A DNA stretch of 14,300 bases from an uncultured Lachnobacterium sp. (GCA_900550545.1 URSS01000055.1:1-14300), one strand, 5' to 3'. Counted from the first letter of the stretch, positions 1 to 7,010 are shown. Notes: a model not told the origin generated them from the sequence alone. A program made the numbers and translations.

Positions 1-3
1 AAC

Positions 4-1320
4 GTGAAAAAACAAAATCCAATAGCCCTGTTACCAATAGCAGTATTTCTCGTACTGTATCTGGGATTGGGAATACTTTTTGAATATGTAATGAAAATCC
101 CGATGGGATTTTATAATGTGCCCATCATAATAGCATTTCTCGTGGCAATACTGGTGGCGTGTCTGCAGAACCGTAGTGTGCAATTCGACCAAAAGCTAGA
201 GATAATGGCGCAGGGACTGGCTGACAAAAATATCATAACAATGCTGCTCATTTTCCTTACCGCGGGAGCGTTCGTGGGTGTAGTAGGTCGAAGCAGTGCG
301 GAGAGCGTGGCATATTTCATGCTGTCGCTGATACCGGCAAGGTTCGCTGTGATGGTGCTTTTTGTTGTGGCATGCTTTGTGTCTATTGCGATGGGGACGT
401 CAGTTGGAACCATAACACTGATTGTGCCGATAGCGGCAGCAGTATCGGATGCATCGGGCTTTGGTCTACCGCTTTGTATAGGCTCCGTAATGGGTGGCGC
501 GATGTTCGGAGACAATCTTTCCTTTATATCAGATACGACCATTGCCGCATGTAACGGACAGGGCTGTCAGATGAAGGACAAATTCAGGGAGAATTTTTTT
601 ATTGCACTTCCGGCGGCAGTAATGACGCTGGTTGTTATAGCAATTCTGTCATTCAGGACAGATATCGCGGGTGCTGTATCGCAGGAATATCATCTGTTGC
701 AGATAGTACCGTATATTCTCGTGCTATTCGGTGGAATTGCCGGAATAAATGTATTTGTAGTGCTTATAATAGGAATCATATCGGGAACGGTCATAATGCT
801 CGCAACAGGAAATACAGCACCATACGATCTGCTTACCAATATGGGAAGTGGAGCGTCAGGCATGTTTGAAACCTGTATGGTCGCAGTGCTTGTGGCAGCT
901 ATGTGTGCGCTGATACGTGAATATGGTGGTTTTGATGCCCTGCTTTCGGGAATTTACAGGACATTCAAGGGTAAAAGAGGGGGACTGCTCGGTATGGGAC
1001 TTCTGGTAGGACTTATCGATATTGCCACTGCCAACAACACAGTTGCTATAGTTATGGCAAATCCGATAGCAAAGGAAATGGCTCAGAAATATGACATAAC
1101 CCCACGTAAAACAGCGTCTATACTGGATACATTTTCGTGCATTTTTCAGGGAGTGATACCATATGGAGCGCAGATGCTCGTGGCTATATCGGCAGTGCAT
1201 GAGCTGGGACATGAGGTGTCAGCCTTTAATATACTGCCGTATCTGTTTTATCCGATGTTTCTGCTGGTAAGTTCCCTGGTGGCGGTTTTGGTTGTTGAAA
1301 ATGGGAGAAAATTTAATTGA
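4..1320 (+). CDS. nhaC: NhaC-type Na+/H+ antiporter
   Basis: Integral membrane secondary transporter that would exchange Na+ for H+ across the cytoplasmic membrane for sodium and pH homeostasis. The 438-residue product is almost wholly hydrophobic, with about eleven likely membrane segments. The segment GGAMFGDNLSFISDTTIAA at residues 164-182 is the hallmark conserved stretch of the NhaC/ion transporter superfamily and carries the acidic residues expected in the ion path (D170, D177). A second polar membrane motif, DIATANNTVAIV, lies in the C-terminal half. The start is uncertain: the frame opens with GTG at position 4, but the window edge hides the ribosome-binding site and the frame is open to base 1, so the true start could lie upstream. 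It is monocistronic at its 3' end, being followed by a perfect hairpin terminator. Exact substrate (Na+, or a malate/lactate-type exchange) cannot be decided from sequence. Confidence 0.85.
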   Translation: MKKQNPIALLPIAVFLVLYLGLGILFEYVMKIPMGFYNVPIIIAFLVAILVACLQNRSVQFDQKLEIMAQGLADKNIITMLLIFLTAGAFVGVVGRSSAESVAYFMLSLIPARFAVMVLFVVACFVSIAMGTSVGTITLIVPIAAAVSDASGFGLPLCIGSVMGGAMFGDNLSFISDTTIAACNGQGCQMKDKFRENFFIALPAAVMTLVVIAILSFRTDIAGAVSQEYHLLQIVPYILVLFGGIAGINVFVVLIIGIISGTVIMLATGNTAPYDLLTNMGSGASGMFETCMVAVLVAAMCALIREYGGFDALLSGIYRTFKGKRGGLLGMGLLVGLIDIATANNTVAIVMANPIAKEMAQKYDITPRKTASILDTFSCIFQGVIPYGAQMLVAISAVHELGHEVSAFNILPYLFYPMFLLVSSLVAVLVVENGRKFN

Positions 1321-1368
1321 ACCTTAATTACCTTAATTAATTCCTTGACAATCGTTTATGACAATTTT

Positions 1369-1396
1369 GCGGAGAACAGAAATGTTCTCCGCTTTT
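1369..1396 (+). terminator. Rho-independent terminator after the antiporter
   Basis: A perfect 10-bp inverted repeat GCGGAGAACA / TGTTCTCCGC encloses a GAAA tetraloop (1379-1382) and is followed by TTTT. It starts 49 bases after the antiporter stop codon and separates it from the convergent aldo/keto reductase remnant. Confidence 0.9.
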
Positions 1397-1399
1397 GTA

Positions 1400-1815
1400 T
1401 TACCATGTCAGTGAAAATTCAACCAGTTCCGGGGTTTCAGGTTTCCAAATCAGAGGTTCTTTTTTGTCCAATGCACAAAGTTTTATCATCTCATCGGCAG
1501 TCTGTGCAAAAGCACTAGATCAATATAATCCGTTTGTAGATTTTCCAGCGAACGCATCACACTCTGCTCCGCATTTTCGTATGATGTAAAGTTTACCTTT
1601 GTGACAAGAAAAAGTTCTTTGCGGTCGATGCCGCTGGCTTTGATGCCTTCTCCAACTTCTTTCTCATTACCATAAGCTTCCGCTGTATCAATCATGCGGT
1701 AGCCGTTTTGAATTGCAGAAACAACGGAGCTGGTACAAATTTCGCCGTTGAGCATAAAGGTGCCGAATCCGACAAGAGGCATTTGCACGCCGTTATTCAA
1801 AGTCAAATATTCCAT
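1400..1815 (-). pseudogene. aldo/keto reductase, truncated and fused to an unrelated tail
   Basis: Reading leftward from ATG at 1815 (AAGGAGG site just upstream, 1821-1828 on the other strand), 109 codons encode the N-terminal third of an NADPH-dependent aldo/keto reductase. All four family catalytic residues are present: D43 and Y48 in IDTAEAYGN, K73 in LVTKV and H104 in LVLLH. Immediately after that histidine the frame stops at 1486-1488, so about 160 residues of the TIM barrel, including most of the cofactor site, are missing. A different frame continues across the same spot and encodes a tail of about 37 residues ending VEFSLTW, stop 1400-1402. I do not recognise this tail; it is either the end of the same gene after an internal deletion or the end of another gene. 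The gene is divergent from the MerR gene and its promoter looks intact. Confidence 0.75.
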
Positions 1816-1836
1816 GTTTATCCTCCTTAATTGTAT

Positions 1837-1866
1837 TTGTATAGATATTTCCATCTATGCTATAAT
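1837..1866 (+). promoter_or_regulatory. promoter for the MerR gene
   Basis: Perfect -10 box TATAAT at 1861-1866 with a weak -35 TTGTAT at 1837-1842 and an 18-bp spacer. The predicted start of transcription, near 1873, lies just before the palindrome at 1879-1893, so a regulator bound there would also be able to block this promoter (autorepression, inferred). Confidence 0.5.
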
Positions 1867-1867
1867 C

Positions 1868-1898
1868 ATTGTAACAAGTTCGTGTAACACGAAGTAAA
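1868..1898 (-). promoter_or_regulatory. MerR-type promoter and operator for the aldo/keto reductase
   Basis: On the minus strand a -35 TTTACT (1893-1898) and a -10 TACAAT (1868-1873) are separated by 19 bp. Elongated 19-bp spacing is the signature of promoters activated by MerR-family proteins, which untwist the spacer. The perfect palindrome TTCGTGTAACACGAA (1879-1893) sits in the spacer, where MerR operators belong. The MerR gene next to it is the obvious binding candidate. Confidence 0.65.
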
Positions 1899-1919
1899 GA
1901 AAAATTTTGAGGTGAGGTT

Positions 1920-2342
1920 ATGTATTATACCATCAGACAAATGGCGGAGATGTTTGATGCAACAGAGCATACGCTGCGATTTTATACGGATCAAGGGCTT
2001 TTGCCATGTGAGCGCGACGGAAGAAATCGCCGTGTATTTAATGAAGAGTCTGTGAATTGGATGCAGGGAATCAAATGCTTAAAAGGATGCGGTGCGTCGA
2101 TAGAGGATATTCAGGAGTATTGCCGCTTGTGCCTGCTGGAAGAATCGGAGGAAAACCTGCGGGCACGCTACGCCATCATACAAAAGCAACGGGATGAGGC
2201 ATATAAGCGGGTGAAGGAAGCCAAAGCTACTGCGAAATATATGGATGATAAGGTCGCACATTATGAAGCAATTCTTGCCGGACTGGCGCCGGATGACACG
2301 AATCCCAAAAAATGGACGGCAGAGAACAGACCGAAACATTAA
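1920..2342 (+). CDS. MerR-family transcriptional regulator
   Basis: DNA-binding regulator of 140 residues. Residues 3-70 form the MerR winged helix-turn-helix (YTIRQMAEMFDATEHTLRFY, then the wing containing NRRVFNEESVNW). Residues 75-125 are rich in K, E, R and A and form the usual antiparallel coiled-coil dimerisation helix. The C-terminal effector region is short and has no cysteine cluster of the MerR/CueR metal-binding type; two cysteines (C109- and C111-like, in YCRLCL around residues 62-67) lie in the DNA-binding half. GAGGT before ATG 1920 supports the start. It is divergent from the aldo/keto reductase, the arrangement of many MerR/aldo-keto reductase pairs in clostridia that answer reactive carbonyls or electrophiles; the effector here is unknown. 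Its presumed target gene is now broken. Confidence 0.85.
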   Translation: MYYTIRQMAEMFDATEHTLRFYTDQGLLPCERDGRNRRVFNEESVNWMQGIKCLKGCGASIEDIQEYCRLCLLEESEENLRARYAIIQKQRDEAYKRVKEAKATAKYMDDKVAHYEAILAGLAPDDTNPKKWTAENRPKH

Positions 2343-2373
2343 GTAAGGCAGATTTTGATTCGAGGGGATTAAA

Positions 2374-2597
2374 ATGAAAGATGGGATTGAATTCAAAGAT
2401 ACGATTACAGCAGAGGATTGGGAAGAAAATTGTTAGATCAGGTAGTTGCAGATTTGAAAGATTTTTCTGTCAGTAATGTAAAACTGGCATGTAGTTTATA
2501 TGCCAATCCCGGAAAAGAAACATTTTATGAGAAATTTGGATTTCAAAAACTGCCAAATGATAAATATGGATATGGGATGCTGCTTGAGTTATCGTGA
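2374..2597 (+). pseudogene. GNAT N-acetyltransferase A with internal deletion
   Basis: ATG 2374 begins a 20-codon piece (MKDGIEFKDTITAEDWEE) that looks like the N-terminus of a small GNAT and stops at 2434-2436. A different frame, readable from about 2412, encodes the acetyl-CoA-binding motif RGLGRKLL and continues through a typical GNAT C-terminus (YANPGKETFYEKFGFQKLP) to the stop at 2595-2597. The central strands of the fold, about 60-70 residues, are missing. The two frames overlap in the stretch 2412-2430, so the deletion junction lies there; microhomology is possible but needs the intact parent to prove. An enzymatically active product is not possible. Confidence 0.75.
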
Positions 2598-2613
2598 AGA
2601 GCAGGAGGGGAAT

Positions 2614-2773
2614 ATGTGGAAGGAAAAATCAAAGGGTAAGGAAAAATATGAAATTTCACAAAGCAGCAGAGCACCGTTATACGCATTGTGGATTTCATTT
2701 TGTCGAAGCGAAAGATATGTTTTATGAAGATACCGGGTGGACAGAGTACAAAATGTTTGAGATGAATTTGTAA
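2614..2773 (+). pseudogene. GNAT N-acetyltransferase B, C-terminal remnant
   Basis: The reading frame from ATG 2648 to the stop at 2771-2773 encodes 41 residues whose latter part (CGFHFVEAKDMFYEDTGW, then TEYKMFEMNL) matches the last strand pair of small GNAT acetyltransferases. The rest of the enzyme is absent. A strong Shine-Dalgarno sequence AGGAGG at 2603-2608 and ATG 2614 lie just upstream in another frame (MWKEKSKGKEK), which may be the original start of this or another gene now out of frame. Together these look like a deletion scar joining a gene start to the end of a GNAT gene. Confidence 0.65.
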
Positions 2774-2940
2774 AGCCGGAACAAAAGATTGTACATAAAC
2801 TGGTTAATGAAGGCACAATAATGGAGTAAATTGGAAGATGCAACTTCAGTTTGCATAAATGCAAATGCAGGTTGGTAGCATGTTTGATGAGTATTTGATA
2901 AAACATAATCATCGAAATAACTACAAAGGAGAATTCAAAA
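2774..2940 (+). other. intergenic stretch before the XRE gene
   Basis: No gene is recognised. A short open stretch (frame through 2762-2829, ending at TAA) overlaps the end of GNAT B but resembles nothing I know. An inverted repeat TTTGCA-TAAA-TGCAAA at 2850-2865 could be an operator for the downstream XRE regulator. No clear -35/-10 pair is seen; TTGATG at 2884 and CATAAT at 2904 are badly spaced. Confidence 0.3.
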
Positions 2941-3482
2941 TGAGTTTTGCAGAAAATCTAAAATTGATCAGAAAAGAACAGGGTATTACACAGGAAGATT
3001 TGGCAGAGATGTTAAAGGTTTCACGGCAGGCGGTGTCAAAATGGGAAGCAGGAGCAGGTTATCCAGAAACCGACAAATTACTCACCATAGCGAAAAAGTT
3101 AAATGTATCACTTGATTTCCTTATGGATAATGAATCTACGACTGACGGAGATGAACCGCAGGAAGTTGTTTTCCCTAAAACAGATAATATAAAAATTATG
3201 ACATTTGACGGAAGCCAAACAGTTGATTGTATTTCTGTAAGATATAGCAGGATTGTATTTCCGGCAAAGAATGAGCCGTCCTATATATTGCAGGCGGTTG
3301 ACCGGGTTGGCTTTTGGGGAGCACATACAATCATTCTTGGTTGGTATAATGATGAAGAAAGCGTAAAAAGTGAAATGGAAGCTATTGTCAAAGCGATGGA
3401 TCAGGAAAAAAGGACATACAAACTTAAATACTTTACGGTTGTTGAGTTTAAAGGAATCTTTGGGCTGGTTCGTAGAAAATAA
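2941..3482 (+). CDS. XRE-family helix-turn-helix regulator
   Basis: DNA-binding protein of 180 residues. Residues 3-60 form a Cro/C1-type helix-turn-helix, with recognition-helix text VSRQAVSKWEAGAGYPETDK and the common continuation LLTIAKKLNVSLDFLM. After a short acidic linker, residues 75-178 form a beta-rich domain with PH-like appearance (IMTFDGSQTVDCISVRYSRI and a final YKLKYFTVVEFKGIFG strand pair), seen in many Lachnospiraceae XRE proteins of unknown effector. The frame is open upstream to 2859, but AAAGGAGAATTCAAA directly before ATG 2941 and the domain start decide for 2941. The broken GNAT C starts 6 bases after its stop codon, so the two were probably one transcript. Confidence 0.85.
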
Positions 3483-3487
3483 TTAAT

Positions 3488-3914
3488 ATGATCAGAAAAT
3501 TAAAAAAAGCAGATATCAACAGAGTTACAGATCTGTGGTTGGATACAAACCTTAAAGCTCATGAGTTTATTCCTTTTCAATACTGGAAAAATAATTATGA
3601 TGCAGTGAAGGAAATGCTGCCACAGGCAGAAGTCTATGTGTATGAAAATGACAATAAAATACAAGGGTTTGTAGGTTTAAACGATGAATATTATAGAAGG
3701 AATTTTTGTTTCGGATGAAATGCAGTCACAGGGGATAGGAAAACTTTTACTGGATTTTGCAAAAGAGAAACGAATGAAATTACATTTAAACGTGTACCAA
3801 AAGAACATACGCGCAATAAATTTTTATCAGAGAGAAGACTTTGAAATCCGGGGCGAAGGTTTGGATGAAGCTACCGGGGAAAAAGATTATGAGATGATAT
3901 GGCAGCACAAATAA
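3488..3914 (+). pseudogene. GNAT N-acetyltransferase C (YjaB-like), frameshifted
   Basis: The first frame (3488-3718) encodes MIRKLKKADINRVTDLWLDT through GFVGLNDEY, then turns into nonsense. The second frame (from 3684) continues the family pattern at once with IEGIFVSDEMQSQGIGKLLL, which holds the Q-S-Q-G-I-G acetyl-CoA loop, and ends NVYQKN..AINFYQREDF..EKDYEMIW. One extra base in TATTATA at 3689-3695 (TATATA would restore the frame) explains everything. The repaired product would be about 141 residues and YjaB-like in overall pattern. No good ribosome-binding site precedes ATG 3488, so translation probably relied on coupling to the XRE gene. A sequencing or assembly error is a real alternative because only one base is involved. 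Confidence 0.8.
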
Positions 3915-3947
3915 AATTGTATTTTAATTCGAAGGAGGTATAGAACA

Positions 3948-4736
3948 GTGAATATCCATGAATTCGGAAAAGAAAATGAGAAAACAATCTTGTTGATTCA
4001 TCCTTCTGTTGTCAAATGGGATTACTTTGAATATGTGATTCCTCTGCTACAGAAAAATTATCACCTGTTGGTTCCGGCACTGCCCGGTTATGATTTTGAG
4101 AATGACAGCGATTTTACCAGTGTGGAACAGATTGCGTTAGAATTGAACAGCTGGCTTAAGGCAGAAGGTTATACTAAATTATATGCAGTATATGGTTGTT
4201 CCATGGGAGGCTCTATTGCATTGATGGTAACCCTTGGACAAATGATTAAGATAGAGCATTGTATCATGGATGGTGGAATTACACCTTATCAGTTACCATG
4301 GATTGTAACACGCTTTATAGCACTGAAGGATTATCTGATGATGATGCTTGGAAGGACAGGCGGTGTAGGGTTACTGGAAAAAGCATTTGCAACAGATGAC
4401 TATTCCAAAGAAGATTTGCAGTATGTGGCAGATGTTCTGAGACATTGCAGCAGGAAAACATTATGGAGAACTTTTGATTCCTGCAATAATTATGAAGTCC
4501 CTGAACCGGTCCCGCAAGTAGATACACAGATTCACTACTGGTATGCCAAAGGGGAGGAAAGAGAGCGAAAACAGGATATAGCCTATATGAAACGTAAATT
4601 CCCTCAGACAAAGTTTGAAGTATTACCCGAATTGGGACATGCAGGACTGGTTTTACTTAAACCGGAATTGTTTGTGGAAATGATGGAAAAGATAATGAAT
4701 GTAAAAAATGCGGAAATACTACAAAATACTATATAA
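3948..4736 (+). CDS. alpha/beta-hydrolase fold protein
   Basis: Cytoplasmic hydrolase of 262 residues, with no signal peptide. The fold markers appear in order: oxyanion-loop region IHPSVVKW near residues 18-24, nucleophile elbow GCSMGG with Ser85, a lid region of about residues 115-185, and the catalytic histidine in ELGHAGLVLLKPE (His231). The acidic member is probably E203 or E204 after YWYAKG; D108 in IMDGG is a less likely position. Substrate cannot be told; esterase, lipase or peptidase-like activity on small molecules is likely. Start GTG 3948 is chosen because AAGGAGGT lies at 3932-3939. The last residues (NVKNAEILQNTI) are encoded by the first of the 33-bp-spaced repeats that precede the ATPase gene, so the 3' end may have been altered when that gene arrived. 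Confidence 0.8.
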   Translation: MNIHEFGKENEKTILLIHPSVVKWDYFEYVIPLLQKNYHLLVPALPGYDFENDSDFTSVEQIALELNSWLKAEGYTKLYAVYGCSMGGSIALMVTLGQMIKIEHCIMDGGITPYQLPWIVTRFIALKDYLMMMLGRTGGVGLLEKAFATDDYSKEDLQYVADVLRHCSRKTLWRTFDSCNNYEVPEPVPQVDTQIHYWYAKGEERERKQDIAYMKRKFPQTKFEVLPELGHAGLVLLKPELFVEMMEKIMNVKNAEILQNTI

Positions 4737-4782
4737 AAAAATGCGGAAATGTGCTAAAATTGAAAAATAAAAAATGCGGAAA
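4703..4782 (+). repeat. three 14-bp direct repeats at exact 33-bp spacing
   Basis: AAAAAATGCGGAAA occurs identically at 4703-4716, 4736-4749 and 4769-4782. Start-to-start distance is 33 bp both times, close to three turns of DNA, so the sites face nearly the same side of the helix. Copies 1 and 2 also share AAAAT at the same offset. The array overlaps the end of the hydrolase gene, spans the presumed ATPase promoter and ends 11 bases before the ATPase start codon. The arrangement suggests cooperative binding by a regulator, perhaps the ATPase itself (inference). Confidence 0.85.
4752..4760 (+). promoter_or_regulatory. extended -10 promoter for the ATPase gene
   Basis: TGCTAAAAT matches the extended -10 pattern TGnTATAAT at 8 of 9 informative places except one base in the hexamer (TAAAAT). 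It lies between repeats 2 and 3, so transcription would begin near 4767, just before repeat 3. No good -35 hexamer is present 17 bp upstream, as is usual for extended -10 promoters. Confidence 0.45.
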
Positions 4783-4793
4783 AGAGAAGCGCA

Positions 4794-6122
4794 ATGTTTA
4801 AACGTAAAATATATAGTAAAATGCAAGAATGGAAAAAAGATTCAAATGGGAAGATCGCTCTTTTAATTGAAGGTGCAAGACGAATCGGTAAATCAACTGT
4901 AGTTGAAGAATTTGCAAAAAATGAATATGAAAGTTATATATTGATTGATTTTTCAAGAGCATCAAAAGAAACCAAAAAACTTTTTGAAGATGTTTCAGAT
5001 TTGAATTTTTTATTTCTGCAGTTGCAATTGCAATATAAAGTAGATTTGCAAGAAAGGAATTCAGTAATCATATTTGATGAAGTTCAACTTTGTTCGGCAG
5101 CACGTCAGGCAATTAAAGCCTTGGTTGCAGATCATCGATATGATTATATTGAAACAGGATCACTTATTTCAATCAAGAAAAATGTGAAGGATATTTTAAT
5201 TCCCAGTGAGGAAAGAAAAATCAGTATGTATCCAATGGATTATGAGGAATTTTTATGGGCAATTGGAGATACAGCAACATTTTCACTATTAAAAAAATGT
5301 TTTGATATGAATCAGGGATTAGGAGATGCAATTAATCGTAAGCAATTAAGGCAATTTCGTCTATATATGCTGGTTGGTGGAATGCCACAGGCGGTGTCAA
5401 CTTATATTGAAACGAACAATTTTAGAAAAGTAGATGAGATAAAAAGAGATATCCTGAATTTGTATGAAAGTGATTTTGCAAAAATTGATCCGACAGGACG
5501 GTTAGCAATGCTATTTGATGCGATTCCAGCCCAGTTAAATAAAAACGCAGCCAGATATCAGACGAGTAGTGTGTTAAATGGCGAGAAACAAGACAAAATA
5601 TTAGAACTGATTGCAGAACTAAAAGATTCAAAGACCGTAATGGTTGCATATAATACAAATGATCCAGATGCCGGTATGTCCAATACAAGGGATTTATCAA
5701 AATTTAAACTATTCTTAAGTGATACGGGTCTGTTTGTAACATTAATGTTTAAGGACAAAGATTTCACAGAAAATGAGATTTATCAGAAGCTGTTAAATGA
5801 TAAATTAAGTGTGAATTTAGGATATTTATATGAAAATATTGTAGCTCAATGTCTGGCCTCAAATGGAAATGAATTATTCTATCACACAATTATGAATAAA
5901 AAATCCAAACATAATTATGAAATAGATTTTATTTTGGCAAGAAAGAATAAAATAGTTCCAATAGAGGTTAAATCGTCAGGATATAAAACACATAGATCAC
6001 TTGATGTGTTTACAGAAAAGTATTTGGGAAGAATATTAAAGAGATATTTAGTTTATACGAAAGATATGAGTAAGGAGCAGGATATTTTTTGCATACCAGT
6101 TTACATGGTGCCATTTTTATAA
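4794..6122 (+). CDS. AAA-type ATPase with C-terminal DUF4143 domain
   Basis: Predicted ATP-binding protein of 442 residues. Walker A is GARRIGKST (27-35), Walker B VIIFDEVQ (91-98), followed by the sensor-like TGS at 121-123. Residues 170-280 form the helical/winged-helix middle part with LVGGMPQAV, typical of this family. The C-terminal DUF4143 domain starts around YLYENIV (345-351) and holds EIDFIL then PIEVKSSG: E347, D378, E391 and K393 make a PD-(D/E)xK nuclease-like set. The family is common in gut Firmicutes, Bacteroidetes and archaea; its cellular function is unknown. The gene is visibly more AT-rich than its neighbours and appears complete, inserted among decayed genes, which suggests recent transfer. 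Only a weak GAGAAG-like ribosome-binding site precedes ATG 4794. No convincing terminator follows; ATCG..CGAT at 6125-6139 is too short. Confidence 0.85.
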   Translation: MFKRKIYSKMQEWKKDSNGKIALLIEGARRIGKSTVVEEFAKNEYESYILIDFSRASKETKKLFEDVSDLNFLFLQLQLQYKVDLQERNSVIIFDEVQLCSAARQAIKALVADHRYDYIETGSLISIKKNVKDILIPSEERKISMYPMDYEEFLWAIGDTATFSLLKKCFDMNQGLGDAINRKQLRQFRLYMLVGGMPQAVSTYIETNNFRKVDEIKRDILNLYESDFAKIDPTGRLAMLFDAIPAQLNKNAARYQTSSVLNGEKQDKILELIAELKDSKTVMVAYNTNDPDAGMSNTRDLSKFKLFLSDTGLFVTLMFKDKDFTENEIYQKLLNDKLSVNLGYLYENIVAQCLASNGNELFYHTIMNKKSKHNYEIDFILARKNKIVPIEVKSSGYKTHRSLDVFTEKYLGRILKRYLVYTKDMSKEQDIFCIPVYMVPFL

Positions 6123-6176
6123 AAATCGTTACGAGCGATATTTAAACTGGAGGATAAAATGAAATAGAGGAAAGAC

Positions 6177-6580
6177 ATGATGAAAATAAGAGATGCCAAT
6201 TCAAAAGATTTTGAGCAGATTATGAAAATCTACAAATATGCGCAGGACTATATGATACAATCCGGAAATCCTACACAAATGGGGTATGTGCACTGTTTGA
6301 AGATGCAGACCCTACATATGAACATATTGAAGACGGCAACTGGCTGAATGATGAACCGTATCTTACGATTCACAGACTTGCCGGGGATGGTCAGGAGCAT
6401 GGTCTGTTTCAATGTGTGGCGGATTACTGTAAAAATATTTCTCAGAATATCAGAGTGGATACCCATGCAGATAATCGGATCATGCAAAAGCTGATTGAAA
6501 AGAACGGCTTCACCAAATGCGGTATTATATATGTAAAAGATGGTACACCAAGAATTGCATATCATTGGACCTCTTTGTAA
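6177..6580 (+). pseudogene. GNAT N-acetyltransferase D with internal deletion
   Basis: From ATG 6177 (or 6180) a frame encodes MKIRDANSKDFEQIMKIY and then YMIQSGNPTQMGYV, a typical GNAT N-terminus. At about 6283-6290 the meaningful frame changes: CALFEDADPTYEHIEDG..NWLNDEPYLTIHRLAGDG..HGLFQCVADYCK follows, and the last part (RVDTHADNRIMQKLIEKNGF, then KCGIIYVKDGTPRIAYHW) ends at the stop 6578-6580. Relative to the expected family layout some 30-40 residues are missing at the junction, and the frames do not agree, so no full protein can be made. A separate aborted start lies just upstream: GGAGG (6149-6153) and ATG AAA TAG (6159-6167), probably the stub of yet another lost gene. Confidence 0.75.
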
Positions 6581-6644
6581 TGGCGATATAACGAAAAAAT
6601 AATCGAATAAAGAAAATAGGAAGTGTCAGAAAAGGAGAACTTTG

Positions 6645-6878
6645 ATGGCAGAAGAAATAAGAAACATGACTCCGCTTGAATTTATAAAACGTCCCGCCGC
6701 ATATGCCAGTGGCTATGAAAATATCCCAACAGAGGCACAGAATCATGCAAAGAAGCTTTGTTGGGAATACAACCGTACGGCGCCAGATGAGCAGGACAGA
6801 CGCAGAGCTATATTGCAGGAACTGTTAGGAACCTGTTCGCCAATGACAGGGATTGAACCGGATTTCTTATGTTCTTGA
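6645..6878 (+). pseudogene. sugar O-acetyltransferase (LacA/Maa-like), N-terminal stub
   Basis: Seventy-seven codons from ATG 6645, preceded by AAAGGAG (6631-6637), match the N-terminal helical domain of maltose/galactoside O-acetyltransferases: AYASGYENIPTEAQNHAKKL, CWEYNRTAPDEQDRRRAILQ, ELLG, then IEPDF at the place where the intact enzyme goes on with a conserved F-x-C-D-Y-G motif. The whole left-handed beta-helix with the acetyl-CoA site is gone; the frame ends four codons later. The piece is fused to the tail of a membrane protein in another frame. Function is certainly lost. Confidence 0.75.
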
Positions 6879-6999
6879 TGCAAAATCATTTGCGGTGACG
6901 GGCGGTGAATTTGGCATGGAAGCGTCTGTTATTTCGCTGGTGGGGTACATCATAGTTACTGGTGTGGCTTTTGGAATGAATCAACACACAGATTCATAG
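6864..6999 (+). pseudogene. C-terminal remnant of a membrane protein
   Basis: Overlapping the end of the O-acetyltransferase stub, another frame encodes SYVLDAKSFAVTGGEFGMEA followed by one hydrophobic segment SVISLVGYIIVTGVAFGM and a short polar tail NQHTDS, stop at 6997-6999. The layout suggests the last transmembrane helix of an integral membrane protein, perhaps a CPBP-type intramembrane protease relative, but the family is not established. There is no start codon with a ribosome-binding site, so it is a leftover 3' end produced by the same deletion that cut the acetyltransferase. Confidence 0.45.
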
Positions 7000-7010
7000 G
7001 AAAACAAAAG

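Noticed and set aside
111..542. Minus-strand open frame of 143 codons opposite the antiporter
   Set aside because: It lies wholly inside the clear NhaC gene, has no ribosome-binding site and resembles no protein family; it mirrors the coding bias of the other strand.
2846..2870. TTTGCA/TGCAAA repeat as a terminator
   Set aside because: Six A/T-rich pairs without a T-tract; an operator for the XRE gene is more plausible, but unproven.
4703..4782. The 33-bp-spaced repeats as a small CRISPR array
   Set aside because: Repeats are only 14 bp, intervals only 19 bp and A-rich, there are just three copies, they overlap a coding end and a promoter, and no cas gene is near.
6123..6145. Short inverted repeat ATCG/CGAT after the ATPase gene as a terminator
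   Set aside because: The stem is too short and no T-run follows directly.
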